A stretch of DNA of 64,000 bases, taken from contig JARWMV010000249.1 of the NCBI GenBank assembly GCA_030998015.1, positions 1 through 64,000 on the forward strand, written 5' to 3'. A model generated the notes under the pieces. That model was not told the origin of the DNA. It was given only the letters and a program-made list of their open reading frames with translations, and made no database searches. Numbering within the stretch: the stretch's first letter is position 1; each line of letters begins with the position of its first letter. The stretch comes from Ceratorhiza oryzae-sativae. Lineage: Eukaryota > Basidiomycota > Agaricomycetes > Cantharellales > Ceratobasidiaceae. Made by a program: the position numbers and the translations under genes. Shown in pieces: positions 20,020-33,583 of this stretch.

Positions 20020-23000
20020 AGGGGATTTGCTCTTTTTTTAGGGGATTTGCTTCAGCTGTGCGCGATTCTTTTCTTGGATACTGGCGTCATCCGTTTCGTT
20101 CTTTTCTTTCGTTTCGTGTACAATTTGGACTTTTTTTTTCGTCGCTCGCTCTCGACCGCTATCGTTACCAATTATACCCGTTGTATATACCAAAATACAT
20201 TAGGTGCAATACTCTCATGGATACATGGTATATGCGCGGGTTTTGGGTCAGTTGAAACCCTCCAGTGATCCAACAAGACCCAGAAATCTGTTTCCGTGGG
20301 GTTGGTATGAGCAACGGCGCAAGTTACAAAACAACTTTAAGAGAGGGGGGAAGAAGCTTTAACCACACAGGGAAGCGATTGTGCCCACATCGTTGCAGAA
20401 GCATATGCCGATATGCTAATAATCATAGCATTTTTAAACGCCTTTTAGGCATAAGATTGAACCGAAGGATGTGGAACAACTGTCTGATATATATAATACA
20501 AATTGCATACATGTGCAAACAAAATAAGGGCTGCACTAACGCGACAAGAGGAATGCGAACCACAAGGATGGAACGAATCGCTAGAGCATTCTAGCGAATC
20601 ATGAAGATAATAAGAATTCATAACACTCATGGAATGACTGCTAGCGAGGTTATGCATATACGCTGCCACAATACAATTGAAACATACCCCGTTCCCATCG
20701 CTTATGCGCCGAGGTTTCTTGGACTCAGTATAGTATAAAAAGACCCGTGTTACACTCGAATTCCTTGTACTTAGTTTACTTGCAATCTATGGTGCTTAAG
20801 CTATGTTGAATCAAATGTATATATATTAAATCGTATAAAACCAGTTACAATAAAGAGTGTGAGTGAGTAGAGAAATGGCGACCAAAGGCCCCCGGGGCCT
20901 CTATTTATGCCTACAAATCGCCCCGAGCCATATGAGGCTGGCACTCGGTTGACTAGATTACTGACTCATCTTTCTAGTACTTTCTATCATACATGCGTGT
21001 TTCTACAAGCAGGTCAATTCGTTGCTGCTGCGCCGATATCCATCAGCCTCATTTATCGTTTACACTTGTTTACTAGGTGCGCCGCTGGGATTCTGTATCA
21101 CTGACTACAACGCATTTGTATCTACACGCAGAAAACTTGTAGGATGACAGCCAGATTTCGCAAAGGGATCGGCTTGCATCCTCCCAACTTTGACAATCAA
21201 CACTTCTCCTTCACTCCCGACGTCCATGGACGGCTTCGACTCGGTAAATGTTTTCTCATCTTTCCATTACACGACGGCACTGACAAAGTAGTTCTGTTTC
21301 TGGTCTCTGCCGGCTTGGTCAGAGTGGTTCGATGAGCAAAACGACCCTCGAAAGAATAGAGGCTCTACAGTGGCACACGTATAATAGCAAAAATGATTAA
21401 ACGTGGGATAGGTCCAGTATTCGGCATTGACCTAGCTCTTCTGTTTCTGAAGAACACCAGTTCCCCCGAATTAACTCTGTGGCTCTCAATCTTCTGTAGC
21501 GTCCGGGGGTAACGAGAAAAAGGTGGCCAATAATGATACACGGGCGCAAGGTTAGGCTTAGGCCCATGTATTTCCCATCGCAATCCGAAGGTGATTTTGG
21601 AGGAGTTGATCGGGTTGAAAGACCTAGAGTGGATGACAGCCCGGTGCGACCCACTTTCTAAAAAACTTCTGGTCCATTGCAATTGACTCTCCGGAGGGGG
21701 AGGATATGGCCTAAATGGCTATTCCACTTCGAAACTGATCTTAAGGGTACCAAAAGTTTGGCATTTCATGCCACCGAGTTGCTTTATGAGACCAATATAG
21801 CTATTTTCTAGAACTGATGTTGCCTTCAGTTTTGAATAGCGCCCAGTGACGAGGCAACACGACCTATATATGCCGTTCACATACTTACATTTGAACTAGA
21901 TATTCCACCAGCGTCTCGCACACCCTAGAGTGATACAGCGGAAAGATGATTGCATATCCCTGTATAATTTACGTCGCAGCCCATACAATCCCCCCCCTTT
22001 TTAGCCACATTTAGCCGCGAAATCGATGATATTGAAAGACTCAATCCAAACAATTGCGTTGCCATAAAATTCCCCCATAATGTGAACCTTGTTTTCCTAT
22101 ATCTGAGAGAATTCGAGTTACTTGCGGCGTCAGAACGAGGATGGCAGCGAGGTTTCGATCGTTCAATTAAACCTAATACTATTTGCTTGCTTTTATGAAC
22201 CACCAGCTTTCGGAAACTCACATTCACCTGCCCCGAGTCACCTTGCACAATGGGAATTGAATCGGAACTTGAGATTCAGCTAGAAATCCTTCACGCCAAA
22301 CGCTACTAGCCGCTTGCGAGAACAATCCTGATTTCGGGACTCTCACGCTACACCTAATAACTATCTTACGTAGGCTACGTTGACTCGCGGTGTTATTCCC
22401 AACGCCACCACATGAAAAGGGTCGATCAAAATCTTGTCCAACCATTGAAGCCATGTTTCTAACCGGCCCCCCAACCCGAGTCACTCGAGGTCGGCTCGCG
22501 TGGTATCGGTTCAAACATCGGACGTTTGGTGGGTCGAATTGAGGTCTGAATGTAGGATTAGCCATCCTGAATCAATCACCTTCACTTCGATGTACAAAAT
22601 GTTTGCCAACGCGAAGAGCAATTGTCAACTCGAGATGCGCCTTGAACAAGGGCTCCGCCAATGCAACCAAAAACGCACAACTTGACAGAATGTCAACACG
22701 ACGACGAATTCCGAGCCTCGGCAATCCTACTCGGCAATGAATGCTCTTGTTTCGAGAAATTGTAGTAGACAAAAAAATTCCTTTGGACAGATCGTTTATC
22801 GACTGGAACGGAACGAAGGGGGGGTTATGTTTGAAACGTTTCGATTCAGAGGAACCGTTGCACTAGAACACCGAGTTGAGCGCTTTTGCATTGAGAGTCG
22901 GTCGCTGACTCATTATATGCCCCGAATGTACTCACACAATAACCAACAGGATATCGCAGTACTTTCTTTCAAAGGGTTTCAGCAAAAGAGAGAGGGGGGA

Positions 23001-24780
23001 TTCCGGAGAGGATGTTTCTCAGTGGCTACTCCAGCCTACAGTTTGCCATGTTCGCTTTCCTATCCAACACCCAAACACACCCATGGACGTGCCGCATATG
23101 CCGAGCAAGGTCCCAGCCGAACATGTCAATGCACCAACATGCACCGCCTGATCAAGCACGAGGCGTTACTCCGTCACGATAGGCACCCCATCCAAACTAA
23201 AACTTCAACTCAGGAGCCCCGTTCCGAGCAAGAGATATTTTGCGCGGGCACTTTCACCCTTAGGCTGGACGGCAAGAGTTCCTGCTGACGTTGTCGCAAT
23301 GCGGTCCTCGGGGCTGAGAGAAACCGAGGTTTCTGGCCGAGTCGACGTGAATCACGCTTGATAAAGCTATGACTAGACACGTTCGAGAGCCCTCGGGGTT
23401 TCGGCCCAGTCCAATCGCCAGTAACGCGATGCCCATCTCGCCTAGCACCTCTGCCCGTGTGGTCCAATTCAGAGCCAGACTTTCTTCGGCGAGCATTAAG
23501 CCGGATTCCTCACGATCCGTCCGAAACGTGTGCAGCACAGGTGTAACATACTCCAGAGCGCCCGCCCACGCACAACGAGGAGCGAATAGCCGAGGAGCCG
23601 GCAATACGATACCGAAACGATCCGGTGAGGCGATCATGATCCACGTTGAATTCGATCAGTGATTTTGGCGCTTCTCTCTCTCATCGGGAGCGACGCAAGG
23701 CTCGATTATAGACTCAGCGAAGGACCCGGTGAAAGTATTCATCCGGTCAAATATGATTTCCCCCTCCCCCCTCCAAGTGCTGAAGAAGAGAAAGGATGAA
23801 CCAGAGGGCTGGCTGTATGCGGTATTTGATGATCACGGTGGGTCAATCCTCCAGGGTGCGGTATGCAGGGATCTGCATGGACACTTCTTTGTGTGAGGTC
23901 TATATCCCGTGCGAGAGAGAGACTTTTTTAATGTGCGTCGTTGCCCGAGAACTCGACTGAAACGTGCGACAGATTTACCTGCTAGCGACAGGTCCAAGAA
24001 AGGTGCGAGATGTGTGTTTGTTCGGTCACGCGGTCGTGGGGCCAGGCTCTGCTGAGCGACGGGAAGCCTATCGTCTGGCAACAGAGAGTCGTATGCAGTT
24101 AGACTAGTTGTTCATATCTTCCAGCCAGGCCACGTAGTAATCCTGCAGGCCGCCCGAGGTAAATTTGGTATGATGATGCTCTCGCATGGTTCGAGCCGGC
24201 ACGGCTAGGCTTGTCCGGCGAGAGCCCATAACCCAGTGCAAGGCACTGACTCGGTGCACAAAACAAAACATGCAGGCTCGTGGGGAGGGGGGGGGGGCGC
24301 ATAGGAATAGCCATAAGCAGACTTAACGCGAGCGCCCTATGAGAACAAAAGATGGACCAGCGTCATCGATTGAGGCTTCTTTTCATCACCATTGGTCGGC
24401 TTGTTGCTACACCCGAACCATGCCATTTGAAGACATGTGCAGAAAAGGAAAACGCCCATATAATATGGTTCAACACATTCTTGGGTAGGTGTGATCCAAT
24501 TGAGCACTGCGACACAAGCAAGATTTGATTCCGTCGTCGGGATATGTTTATCGAAACGCGATCACGTGGTCGTTCTCCGTACTCGATTACAAATAGATCT
24601 CAATCCGGACCGCAAACAAGGTTTCAAGCACTGTGAGTTTTATGCGCCACCCGATTCAACACGTTTATTATCTCTATTTTTTTTCTTTCTATTTTTGACT
24701 ATCAGATTTGGGGTAAGGGTTTCATGCACGATAAACATCGTGATCATGACAAGGAGGAAGGTGATGACCGCAAGGTTTTT
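20020..24780. other. Long stretch without convincing genes
   Basis: Starts with a T-rich 3' region of the membrane-protein gene. Many short frames occur on both strands, up to 183 codons at 22737-23288, but none shows domains, signal peptides or a coherent exon chain. CpG content is normal. The G run at 24283-24297 is a simple low-complexity tract. Confidence 0.5.
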
Positions 24781-25556
24781 TCATGCAGGACGAACGGAAA
24801 CGGCATTGGGCGGTGAATGATAAACCCGGGCAGAAAAGGCGAGGAACCTAGCCCCGAACAAGGACACGTTGAAACCCTGGTTCATATTTTGAAGCTGCGG
24901 CGCTGGAGGTCTGGGCGTCTGATCATGAGTTTGAATGAAGTGGTGGGAGGTTTCCGTAAGCGATTGCGTGTCAAACGCTGAAATCGACTGTGTTGGTGCC
25001 TGGTTGGTTGACACCGGCGTACGATGGTCGTGCTATTCTGGCGTATCCTATCGCGCACGCATGTTGTTCGCTGCCTGCAGAGCTTGATTTTTTTTTAAAC
25101 CACGTCGATGACCGACATTCGAGAACAGGGTGTAGCCAGGAACCGAACAACCCGTCGCTTGATTGATTGGGAAATGTTTGAATTGACAGTTATTGGTTTT
25201 ATGCTGTGCTGCTGATAAGCTGACAGACGCTGGACAATGTCCGTACATCGCTGATCTGCCGCGCCCATGGATCGATCGCAATTTCTGGACGGTAGATTGT
25301 GGAGAAATGTTGTCATAAATTACTTGAGGGGGGCCGTCGTTGACCTCGGAGGGTGGAGTGGGTGGAGTAGATACGACAGGCATTTGATGGCGTCGAACGA
25401 AGGCTCCATGTTGCCAAGTTGTTCGGGGAAACTCCGAGACAGAGCGTCTAGCTGCTGGGGTTCTGGAAGCAGCAACAGGGAGCGATCGATGACAGAGCTC
25501 AGGGGCGGGATGATTATGTCACCGGCAACGCCGGCGCTTCTGCGTTGCCACCACAC
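24781..25556 (-). CDS. Possible multi-exon gene of unknown function
   Basis: Three neighbouring minus-strand frames look protein-like: 25556-25320 (LLLLPEPQQLDALSRSFPEQ), 25383-25048 (STPPTPPSEVNDGPPQVIYD) and 25014-24781 (TQSISAFDTQSLTETSHHF). They are rich in proline, serine and glutamine, as in regulatory proteins, and could be linked by short introns, but I could not build a fully phased model. It would be divergent from the membrane-protein gene starting at 25869. No DNA-binding or catalytic motif is seen. It may equally be chance. Confidence 0.25.
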
Positions 25557-25868
25557 ACTCGCCGCTTCTTGTGGTGGACAAATGTGTTTCTGTGCCCCAC
25601 AAATGCCTCATGTTGACCGCCTGCATTTACCGGGTCCCGGGTAATCAGTCCATCTATGGCTGCTCGGCTTGCGGCCGTCGCCCAGCGCGCTCGCCCCTCC
25701 ATCTCGCCACGTGCGCGCCAGACCCAGACGAGCGGCTGCGGTCCAGGATGGCGTAATGCGCCAAGTACAAGACCACCCATACATTCTGTCCTACGCACCC
25801 GGCGAGACTGCCCTCGCACGTCGCCACTGTCTGCGCCGTCGCCGCCACCGCCACCGCCGACGAGCTCG

Positions 25869-28447
25869 ATGTGGACGACCGCCCTTGCGATGGCCGCCCT
25901 GATCACTGGCACGACCGCAACGCACCGACCACCGACCGAGTGTGCCGACCGCTCGATGACATTGTGCGTGCAGCCTATTTCCGTTGTCCCCGTTTCGGAG
26001 CTGAAACTGGCTTTGCAGATGGATGCGGAACAGTGCAGGAAAGACCCCCTGCGAGCTTGCCCAGGATGTCCTCCAGGTCTGCGATCCGAGCTTCCAGATT
26101 GGCTTCCTCTCGAGCAATTATACGTGCGAAAATAGCCCGGGGTCCCCGCTTGCGCCGTGCTGCTGCGGGAGCCCGACGTTTGCGCTCATGAGCGCGTGCT
26201 GGTGCGTCTCGATCTCCCGTTTATGCACTGGCCTTGGGGATCGGGCTGATTTCTCGACACAGGTCGTGTCAGTACAACATCACGTTTGACCTCGTTACTA
26301 CCACGTTTACCGCGTTCGAAAAGGACTGCCCGACGTTGCCTAACCCTATCACGACGTGCGTCCTCAGCCCCTGTTCATTTGTCGATGCTAACAAGGTTTC
26401 ATCTAGTTACGACGCCACTGTACGCGAACGGATCAATGCGCTTAGCTTGCCTGCGTGGTCACAAATCGAGCCTCTGGCCGGAAAGTGGAACATGACAAGC
26501 GCCTGGGAGAACTCGACGCCAGGCACGACCTCCGCGATGCCCATGCCAACCGGAAACCCGTATCAAGTGACCACGACCGGAATCTCCAAGGGGGCGCTCG
26601 CTGGTGAGTCCCGCTGCATGCATACATCGTTCCGATACAACGTGCCTGACGGATAAACCTCTTCCCGACCTTGGTTATCTTATCTTATCAGCCGCAACCG
26701 TTGGTGCGATTCTGGGCTCGATGATCCTGTTTATGGTCGTGGGATGTTTCTTCTATCGGTGGTGGACAAAGCAGCCTGGCCACCAACATGACGATGACGA
26801 AAAGGGCTACGTGCCCCAGGTCGTTGGCGAACCGAGGTCCCATCTCCGTGCACGGCTCTCGGGTCGAAGAGGTATAGGCGCCTCCCTGTCGTCTTTGATT
26901 AATTGGCTTAGTCAGATCCCATTTGTCGTCAGGTTCGCGCGGCCGTGTCGACCTGGACGAAGACGCCTCGGATCCTCCCCGTTGGCTGGGTGTCCCGGGA
27001 TACCTCCACCCAACCCCGTTTCACTCCCAGTCGTCCGGCTCGGGCGCGCCCCCGACCCAGAACCATCCTCGCGTGCATCCCGAACCCGGCGCCGTCACAC
27101 CGTTCCGGACAGACAGCCAGCAGCCCCAAAGCGAGAAACAAACAAGGCGCGAGTCGCTCCGCGTGACCAACGAGCACATCCCAGATGCAGATATCCACCA
27201 CAACGTCCCCAGGCCGATGCCTGCGCTTCTGGCCCGCGCGCAAAGTCTTTCGGCAACACCACCTCACGTGTCGCCCCCCCATTCGCCTGTGATCGCCTCG
27301 GGCTCGATTCCGTTGCTTGCGGGTCATGGGCGATCGCATTCCCAGTCGTTGTCGACAGGATGGCACGCTTTCGTCTGTGGCTGGACGGTACCAGGAAGAC
27401 GACGCTGGAGTCAGTCTCGTTATTGAAGACGGCAGCCGGGGCGAGAGTCCCTCTGCTGGTTCGATAGGCGGCAGCGGGGGCGGGATCCGAAGTGTCCCCC
27501 CGGCTTATGTCGACTACCGCCAGGGCTACTCGCAGGCGGACAAGGCCCCCCGGTTCGAGAGCGCAGGAAGCGTCGAGGGTGGGGGCACGAGCGAGAGCGC
27601 GACGTACATCGGGAGCGGCTTGAGTGAGAATCCGACCAGGGCCGGGAGCTTGAAGGCTGTTTCGACGGCGGGGTTGGGTGCCAAGACGGGAGTCGAGAAG
27701 GAAGAGGGCACGCCGACGACCATGACTGCGACTGAGACTGTTCTGGCGCCTCCTGAGACTCGAGTCGACTCGCCTACTGCGTCTACGATTGGGCTACCTG
27801 CTGCGTCTACGACTGATCTACCCGCTCCTACCGCCGGCCCCTCTACCGCGGCGACTGTGGCCAATGATGAGACTCGGGACCGAATAGCGAGCGGAGACTC
27901 GGAAGGCGCCGAGACGATCAAGCCGGATATCGCCCACCCGGTTTCAGCCATGCCGCTCGAACGGTCGAGCACGACAGACTTAGCGAACCTTACTGCGGCG
28001 AATACGGTTGCGAATCGGACTGGGAGTGTGACGTCTACGAATCAGATCGGGAGTGCGACCCCTGCGACGGTCATCGGGTTGACTCCTGTCACGACCGGTG
28101 GGAGTGGTGGACAGCCTGTTAGACCTGGTACGAGTGCGAGCGTGCGAACGCCCAGTCGAGGGAGTCGAGGGAGTCGAGGAAGTAGCGGGAGACCTGCTGC
28201 GGGTGCGAGAGGACAACTCCTGAGTGGTGGGAACGGTGGAAGTGGTGGTCTACTTGCTCCGAGTGGACACAGCAGCGGCGGTCGAGCGAGTAGCCTGGGA
28301 CAGGCCGAGCCTGAGTCTCTGCCCGAATCGACCACGGGTCACAGGAGCGAGTCTAGCTGGACGTGGAGTCGGGCTCTGGGCGTGTTTGGAATTGGTTTCC
28401 CTGGTTCGAGCGGGTCACCAGTCCTGCCGCCACCGTCAAAGGATTGA
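25869..28447 (+). CDS. Single-pass membrane protein with cysteine-rich ectodomain (paralogue 2)
   Basis: Same plan as the gene at 16842. Exon 1 (25869-25963) encodes a signal peptide (WTTALAMAALITGTTAT). Introns: 25964-26018, 26202-26262, then about 26352-26406, 26609-26691 and 26872-26931, all GT-AG and in phase. The ectodomain has CDPSFQIGFLSSNYTC, PCCCGSPTFALMSACW and CQYNIT, and ends GKWNMT, each matching paralogue 1. A transmembrane helix (VGAILGSMILFMVVGCFFY) is followed by a WWTK stop-transfer and a long Ser/Thr/Pro/Gly-rich tail to the stop at 28447. Near 27345 the frame changes; a GTGATC...GACAG intron of about 62 bp would keep phase. The tail lacks the YSRDDGPR repeats of paralogue 1. 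Ligand and partner are unknown. Confidence 0.75.
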
Positions 28448-29991
28448 TGATAGATGTGTGATTCGATGACTCTTTGTACGCCTCTCCATTTTTTTTCTTT
28501 TACCTTTGCTTTTTTACGTTTGTCCGTTTCCCATGCCTCGCATACATCATGTTTCCTGGAACTTTTTCATCTCTGCCTGACAGTTCACATTCTTGCCGAA
28601 GTGATTTGATTCATTTGCCATCTTCACATTGGGTCTGTTTGTCTTGTTTGTGCTTTTTAACTTTTGGATCACACGTCTCATTTGTATAGTTTGCAGTACC
28701 ATCTGGGTCGCTATCGCTATGTTTATGATACAGGTTGTATGAACCAATCTTGCCTTGACGATGACCCAGGACCCATACTCGCGATGAGAAATACCAGTGC
28801 TCCAAGCGTCCAGAAGGGTATACTCTCTCGATCATCAGGCTTGACGGCCCCGAATGTATCCTCGGGCCTGGGGCTTCGTATCGGTATAACTCAAGGGTTG
28901 GGGTAATGGATGATCATCAAGGAAACAAGCTTTCTTTCTTTCGTTTGGAGCTTTTTTTGACGTTTGTGACGTCAGACGCAATAGTGGGCCGATTTTTTTT
29001 GGCGTTGGTGGATTTCTTTGCGAGATCCAAACGTGATGTAGGCGAATAAGTAGGTCAGTGAGGCCTAGGTAAGCTGGGTCGAATGGGTCGACTGGTAGGT
29101 GTGTGTTGCGAGTTTACGTATTTGGGCTTCATGACTAGGGTCTTGCTTTCGCGTGTGGATAGTGTGTTGCGGAAGATGCTGAAGATGGAGGAACTGGGGA
29201 ATCGAAATATAGGGGAGTATCAATAGCGTGGATCCTCATTCTGGCCACGTTCGTTGGTCAATTTCTTTATTGCCCGCTCTTTATTTTCGTATGGATCCTG
29301 TCTTCGATCAGATCCGACTAATACACATTCACAGCCTTGCGACCGCTTGGCTTTGAACGTGCGTGTTCCCCCCCCCCCCACCCTCGTTGCTGCAACGCAT
29401 ACAGCCTTAGTTTCGGCGACCAGCATGAGTTTCACCGAGAAAAGTGCGTTCAGCGCACCGCAGGTTGTCCCAACTCCGATGGGGCAGGCAGGACTAGTGA
29501 CTGGAGATGCGTTGCTCTCGCATCGCACCAGTTTTGTTTGCGTTCCTATGGCGTCTATAGGTCTAAGACTTTTTTTTGACAGGCTGGCTATCGCCTCGAG
29601 GATGTTCGTCGTTCGAATTTGAATGAGTGTGAAATGTGATCAAGGGTTGAGATAGGACCCAGCCGGCGGGGGGGGGGTGGTTCAAAAGTTCATTGCTGAT
29701 GGATGGATCTCGAACACGATATGCTTTCAGGGCGTAGTAGTCATAATAATTGAGCCGAAGCTGCTCATCCTGACACGAGTGCTTAGGGTAGGCTTAGTGA
29801 CAGCCGTGAAGAAGAGCAGACCCCACGTGATTTCACGCTGACTGAATCGTGCCGCCTTGACAAATTTTGACTTGCAGAGTGTTGGAGTGATTTGGATTGT
29901 GGGGAATGTTGGGTGCCTATTTGTGTGGTAGTTTGTATATGCTGGTCTGTGGTTTGCATGATGTATAACAAAGCATGTATTATTTGAGCAC
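28448..29991. other. No convincing gene
   Basis: T-rich 3' flank of the membrane-protein gene, then normal-CpG DNA with short frames only. The 122-codon frame at 29254-29622 has no domain. The change to CpG-poor repeat DNA begins near 29830. Confidence 0.5.
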
Positions 29992-31691
29992 ATGTGCACT
30001 ATTTGGTGTAGGCATGTGCACGAAAAAAACTCAACTGATGATAATTTGTCAAAGGCATTATATAGAATTTGTGCTGACTATTTGATCACTCTAGGGGGTG
30101 GCATTGAATTGGGAGACACACCAGCATGGTTTAGGGAATCCTCACTGGTGCCATTGGAAGCTGGGCCAGTTGTGGTGATAAGGGTAGCATACTTGCATTA
30201 TCCAAGTTGGTCTCAATATAGAATTTTGTTGCCAGAGAGAGTTATTTGCTTCACTGCTCTGTATTGCTCAAGTGCAATGAACTTTTGGCACCTATAACAT
30301 GTTGTGCCCAGTACAGACCTTGTGTCATGGCCTAGACCATGACCACAACTTTATTATGAATTTTAATCATTTTATTTATCAATGATTTCTTTGTATTTTG
30401 GACAAGTCCTGTTTATTTGGATATATGCAGTTTATTTACCTATATGTCATGTGACCCTGTTGTTGTTGACTCACTGTTTGGTATTACCAGAATGTTCTGT
30501 GATGACATGGCACTTAGTACTTCTTATTGGTCCTGGTATTTGATATGTACAGCCTTGGCCATGAATATATAAGGGAGAGTCTGAGAGCCTTAAGCCTCAG
30601 AACTCAACCTCCTGTTCTACCCTCTTTGTCATCTACCCTCTAGGCCACCAAGCCAGAGGTCCCTTGCCCAGCTATCTTCATAGCAAGTGCACCCTTACTC
30701 TACCCTGCATCTCATTGCACCAAACCCCTTGCTCACTGTGCATTCTACCTTAGACATTGCAGTTTGACCTCTGGCTGTTATAGCCCATAGGTCCACCATT
30801 GCCTCATCAGCATTTGGCCTTAATCATGATGGCATGGCCTTTACACCTTGCTGACAATATAGTCTTAACCATTGGTGTTTGGTTGAAATAGCCTTATGGA
30901 ATTGTCATGCACCACCTCATGTTTATCTCCTTGAGTTATGGGCCATGGTATATATGATCAATCATCATGTACTGTACACATCATAATTGTAACCATGCAG
31001 CTTGTCATGACTTGGTGTGGTTATGGTTGAATTTTCATTTTGTCATGTCACAAATTCCAGCCTGTGGTTAAGGTCTGAAATTTGTCATGGTACATGCTTA
31101 TTAGATCAATAATACAACTATTTTACAATGTGAAGACTGTATGTAGTGTCAATCTGTTATGGGTTACTAACATGTTTGCTTATTTTAGTCTGCTCTGCCA
31201 ACTTCAAGCAATACCTCTCACAGGGACTTGCAGGTGCCTATAACCTTTGGAATGAGGCATTTATTGGTGTATTAAGTTGTGCATTAAGTCAATGAGATTC
31301 TAAAACTGTTTTGGGGGTAAACTAGCAAGAAGGACATGATTATTTTGGTTTAAGTAATTGAATGTATTTAGAGTCCTTCAAGGTTATAATGTTGATTATG
31401 TGCAATGCAAAACTGACATATTATGTAAATCATGTAACATGTCATTGACCCATGCTGGAGAATATTATCTCAAGTTTTTTTTGGATGATCAACACAGCCA
31501 GATTTAACCATATTGCCTGCTAGCACTGAGACTTGAAAGCAATCAACTGATGTTTGCATTGATGCAATAGTTACAACATATAGACAATTCAATTGAGTAC
31601 AAGACTAAGCAATTGTACATGCTACTACTAAATTACATTGCAACCACAATGTCCACATCTGAAGTTGTGAACTATTTGGCAGGTGAAGCAC
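29992..31691. repeat. CpG-depleted decayed repeat, with an LTR-like unit
   Basis: Virtually no CpG dinucleotide is seen over about 1.7 kb, while TpG and CpA are abundant, unlike the gene region on its left. Within it, 30321-31052 starts TGTGTCATGG and ends CATGTCACA, and has TATATAAGGGAGAG at about 30565; this resembles an old LTR, but the flanks (GACCT and AATTC) do not match, so it is tentative. The 101-codon frame at 29992-30297 shows no domain. Confidence 0.5.
31155..31218 (+). repeat. Fragment of the gypsy-1 LTR end
   Basis: TGTTATGGGTTACTAACATG and the following TTAGTCTGCTCTGCCAAC match the first about 60 bases of the gypsy-1 LTR read in the element's sense direction, here on the plus strand, with scattered differences. 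The similarity ends near 31218. It is an old truncated copy. Confidence 0.6.
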
Positions 31692-32999
31692 TGTTACGGG
31701 TCAGGGTACACTTGAATATCTAGAGCTTAAGCAAATGTAGATATGTTAGTATACACTAATTGTACTCAATACTTCTTAGACTAGAGTAAGAAGGCTCAAA
31801 ATAGTTGCAATGCAATCAAGTAACACTCAAGGTAGTCTTAATCTTTCACAGTGTAAACTGACTAATTTATAGGTATAAAGAGCAAGACTACTATGGTCAG
31901 GTTCCCTTAGATATCTTAAATGTAGTTCAGCCCTAGTTGCTTGGACTAACTGATACTAATCTTAATACTAGGCTTAAGCGATAGCTTATAGGATAGATGG
32001 TGGGCTGCCTAATGCGTGTACTTCCTCAGCTACAGGTACTTAGATTTCCTCTAATAGCTGGTACTTAATGTCACGCTCAATCAGGCAATATTGTATCCTT
32101 ATATATCTCTGTATATAAGATACAATGACTCAGACAGTATATAACTAATATGGTACTTTATTCCTCAGTACTAGTTATATAAGAAATCACACACAGACAA
32201 GAGAAATAGAAAGAGAAAAGAAACCAATAACCAGTCTGGGTTGAGTAGAGGGAGGAAGGTGGTCTGGAAGGGCCTCAGAGGAGGTCCTTTTATACCCTGA
32301 GGAGGGCATTCCAGAGCCAAATAGATACATGCATGCCAGTGCGATCATCAAAAGAGGGTACTGCTATACTTGGGGTACACCCTAGCCCAGTATAGGATAA
32401 AAGAGTAAAGACAGGGTGTGGATCGAAGGCATTGATGCATCTGAGACCTGCTATTGGCTTGTAGATCATATTATCATAGTATATACATGTAATGAATGGA
32501 GGCTACATCTCAGTGAGTCATAAAGTGAGTCAGAGAAGCTTCTGGATCAATTTGGGAAGCTCTCCTGACTCACTGGAGTCATTAGATCTTGATTGATGGT
32601 CCAGTAAGATTCTAATGATCTTCGGGCCATTCCGGCGCGAGGATCCGGTGGATCGCGACGATCTTCGGGCAGCAGATACCGCCGAAGATTGGCTATCGAT
32701 AGAGCACAAGATCGCTTTGATAGCGTAAGCGGTTGCCGAGATATGAGCGGTGCGATGTTGTAATCAATATCTCCTGATAAGAGGAAATATCGCAACCTCT
32801 GTATCTCTCTGAGATCTTATCGTAAAAACTTAATAAAATATGCGTTGGAGAGCGGGAAATTTGTACTATTTAATGTAACGGAAAATAGTACAATTCAGAG
32901 CGCATACAAATTCGAGTATTTCACAATTTAATTACAGAGGCATCGCTTGAGGTTGGCAGAGCAGACTAAAATAATAGAAAATGTTAGTGATCCATAACA
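31692..32999 (-). repeat. Solo LTR of gypsy-1 family (LTR2) with 5-bp target duplication
   Basis: A 1308-bp copy of the gypsy-1 LTR with intact TGTTA/TAACA ends and the TATA box. It is flanked on both sides by AGCAC (31687-31691 and 33000-33004), a perfect 5-bp target-site duplication, and no internal sequence is attached. That is the product expected from recombination between the two LTRs of a full element. Differences from LTR1 are mostly CpG to TpG or CpA. Confidence 0.95.
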
Positions 33000-33004
33000 A
33001 GCAC

Positions 33005-33583
33005 TCCTAGTGTTCTTTTTTTTTTTTTTTGAATCTGATTTATATGTCTGTGAAGCCCATGGCTTATGTAGACCATACAAAGGTGTAAGGGATAGGAAGA
33101 AGGGTAACCCAGACTCTACTGTGCTCCACACCATCAATCCCTAGAGGCCCTCCAACTCCTTGTTGCCTGCCAGATGAGCCTACACCCCCCTGGTGTCCAG
33201 ACCCTCAATCCATTTTAAGCTTGTGAGCTGGTTCCTTCCATACAATGTTCATCTAGGTCTTGGTATACTGTGGTTGATATGCTGGTTTGTCGGCACCTTT
33301 GCTAGGTGGTATTTTTGTGATCTAATAGCAATGCTTTTATCATTTGTCTATATTGCATAGTTCAATTTACTTCACTTTGTCTCTCTCAATTATGCTCATG
33401 CAAGCAGGTCAAAGTGACTGGTCTTGCAGATGTAAGCCATAAGATGTTGGGTTGCTTTTTCAGATGATAGTAGTGTGGGCATTGACTCTGTGGATGCAGG
33501 GAAGGCAATGTTCCTTTGTTGTCTGGCAGTTTCATATTTTGGTCATTGCATCAGGTAGTGTTCTACTGTCTTGGCATGTTGAC
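33005..33583. other. CpG-poor spacer between LTR copies
   Basis: Begins with a T run (33017-33032). No coding evidence. Almost no CpG, so probably part of an older repeat or of the same methylated block. Confidence 0.5.

Noticed and set aside
22737..23288. 183-codon plus-strand frame
   Set aside because: No hydrophobic core pattern, domain, paralogue or exon context; fits chance in CpG-normal DNA.
24279..24300. Long G run as telomere-like or regulatory sequence
   Set aside because: A single homopolymer-like tract without repeat unit; treated as low complexity.
25514..25912. 132-codon minus-strand frame rich in Gly and Arg
   Set aside because: Overlaps the first exon of membrane protein 2 in antisense and has composition typical of a GC-rich complement.
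29783..29802. TTAGGGTAGGCTTAGT, similar to the Tc1/mariner terminal repeat at 14702-14726
   Set aside because: Only about 16 bases match and no partner repeat, TA pair or internal similarity was found nearby.
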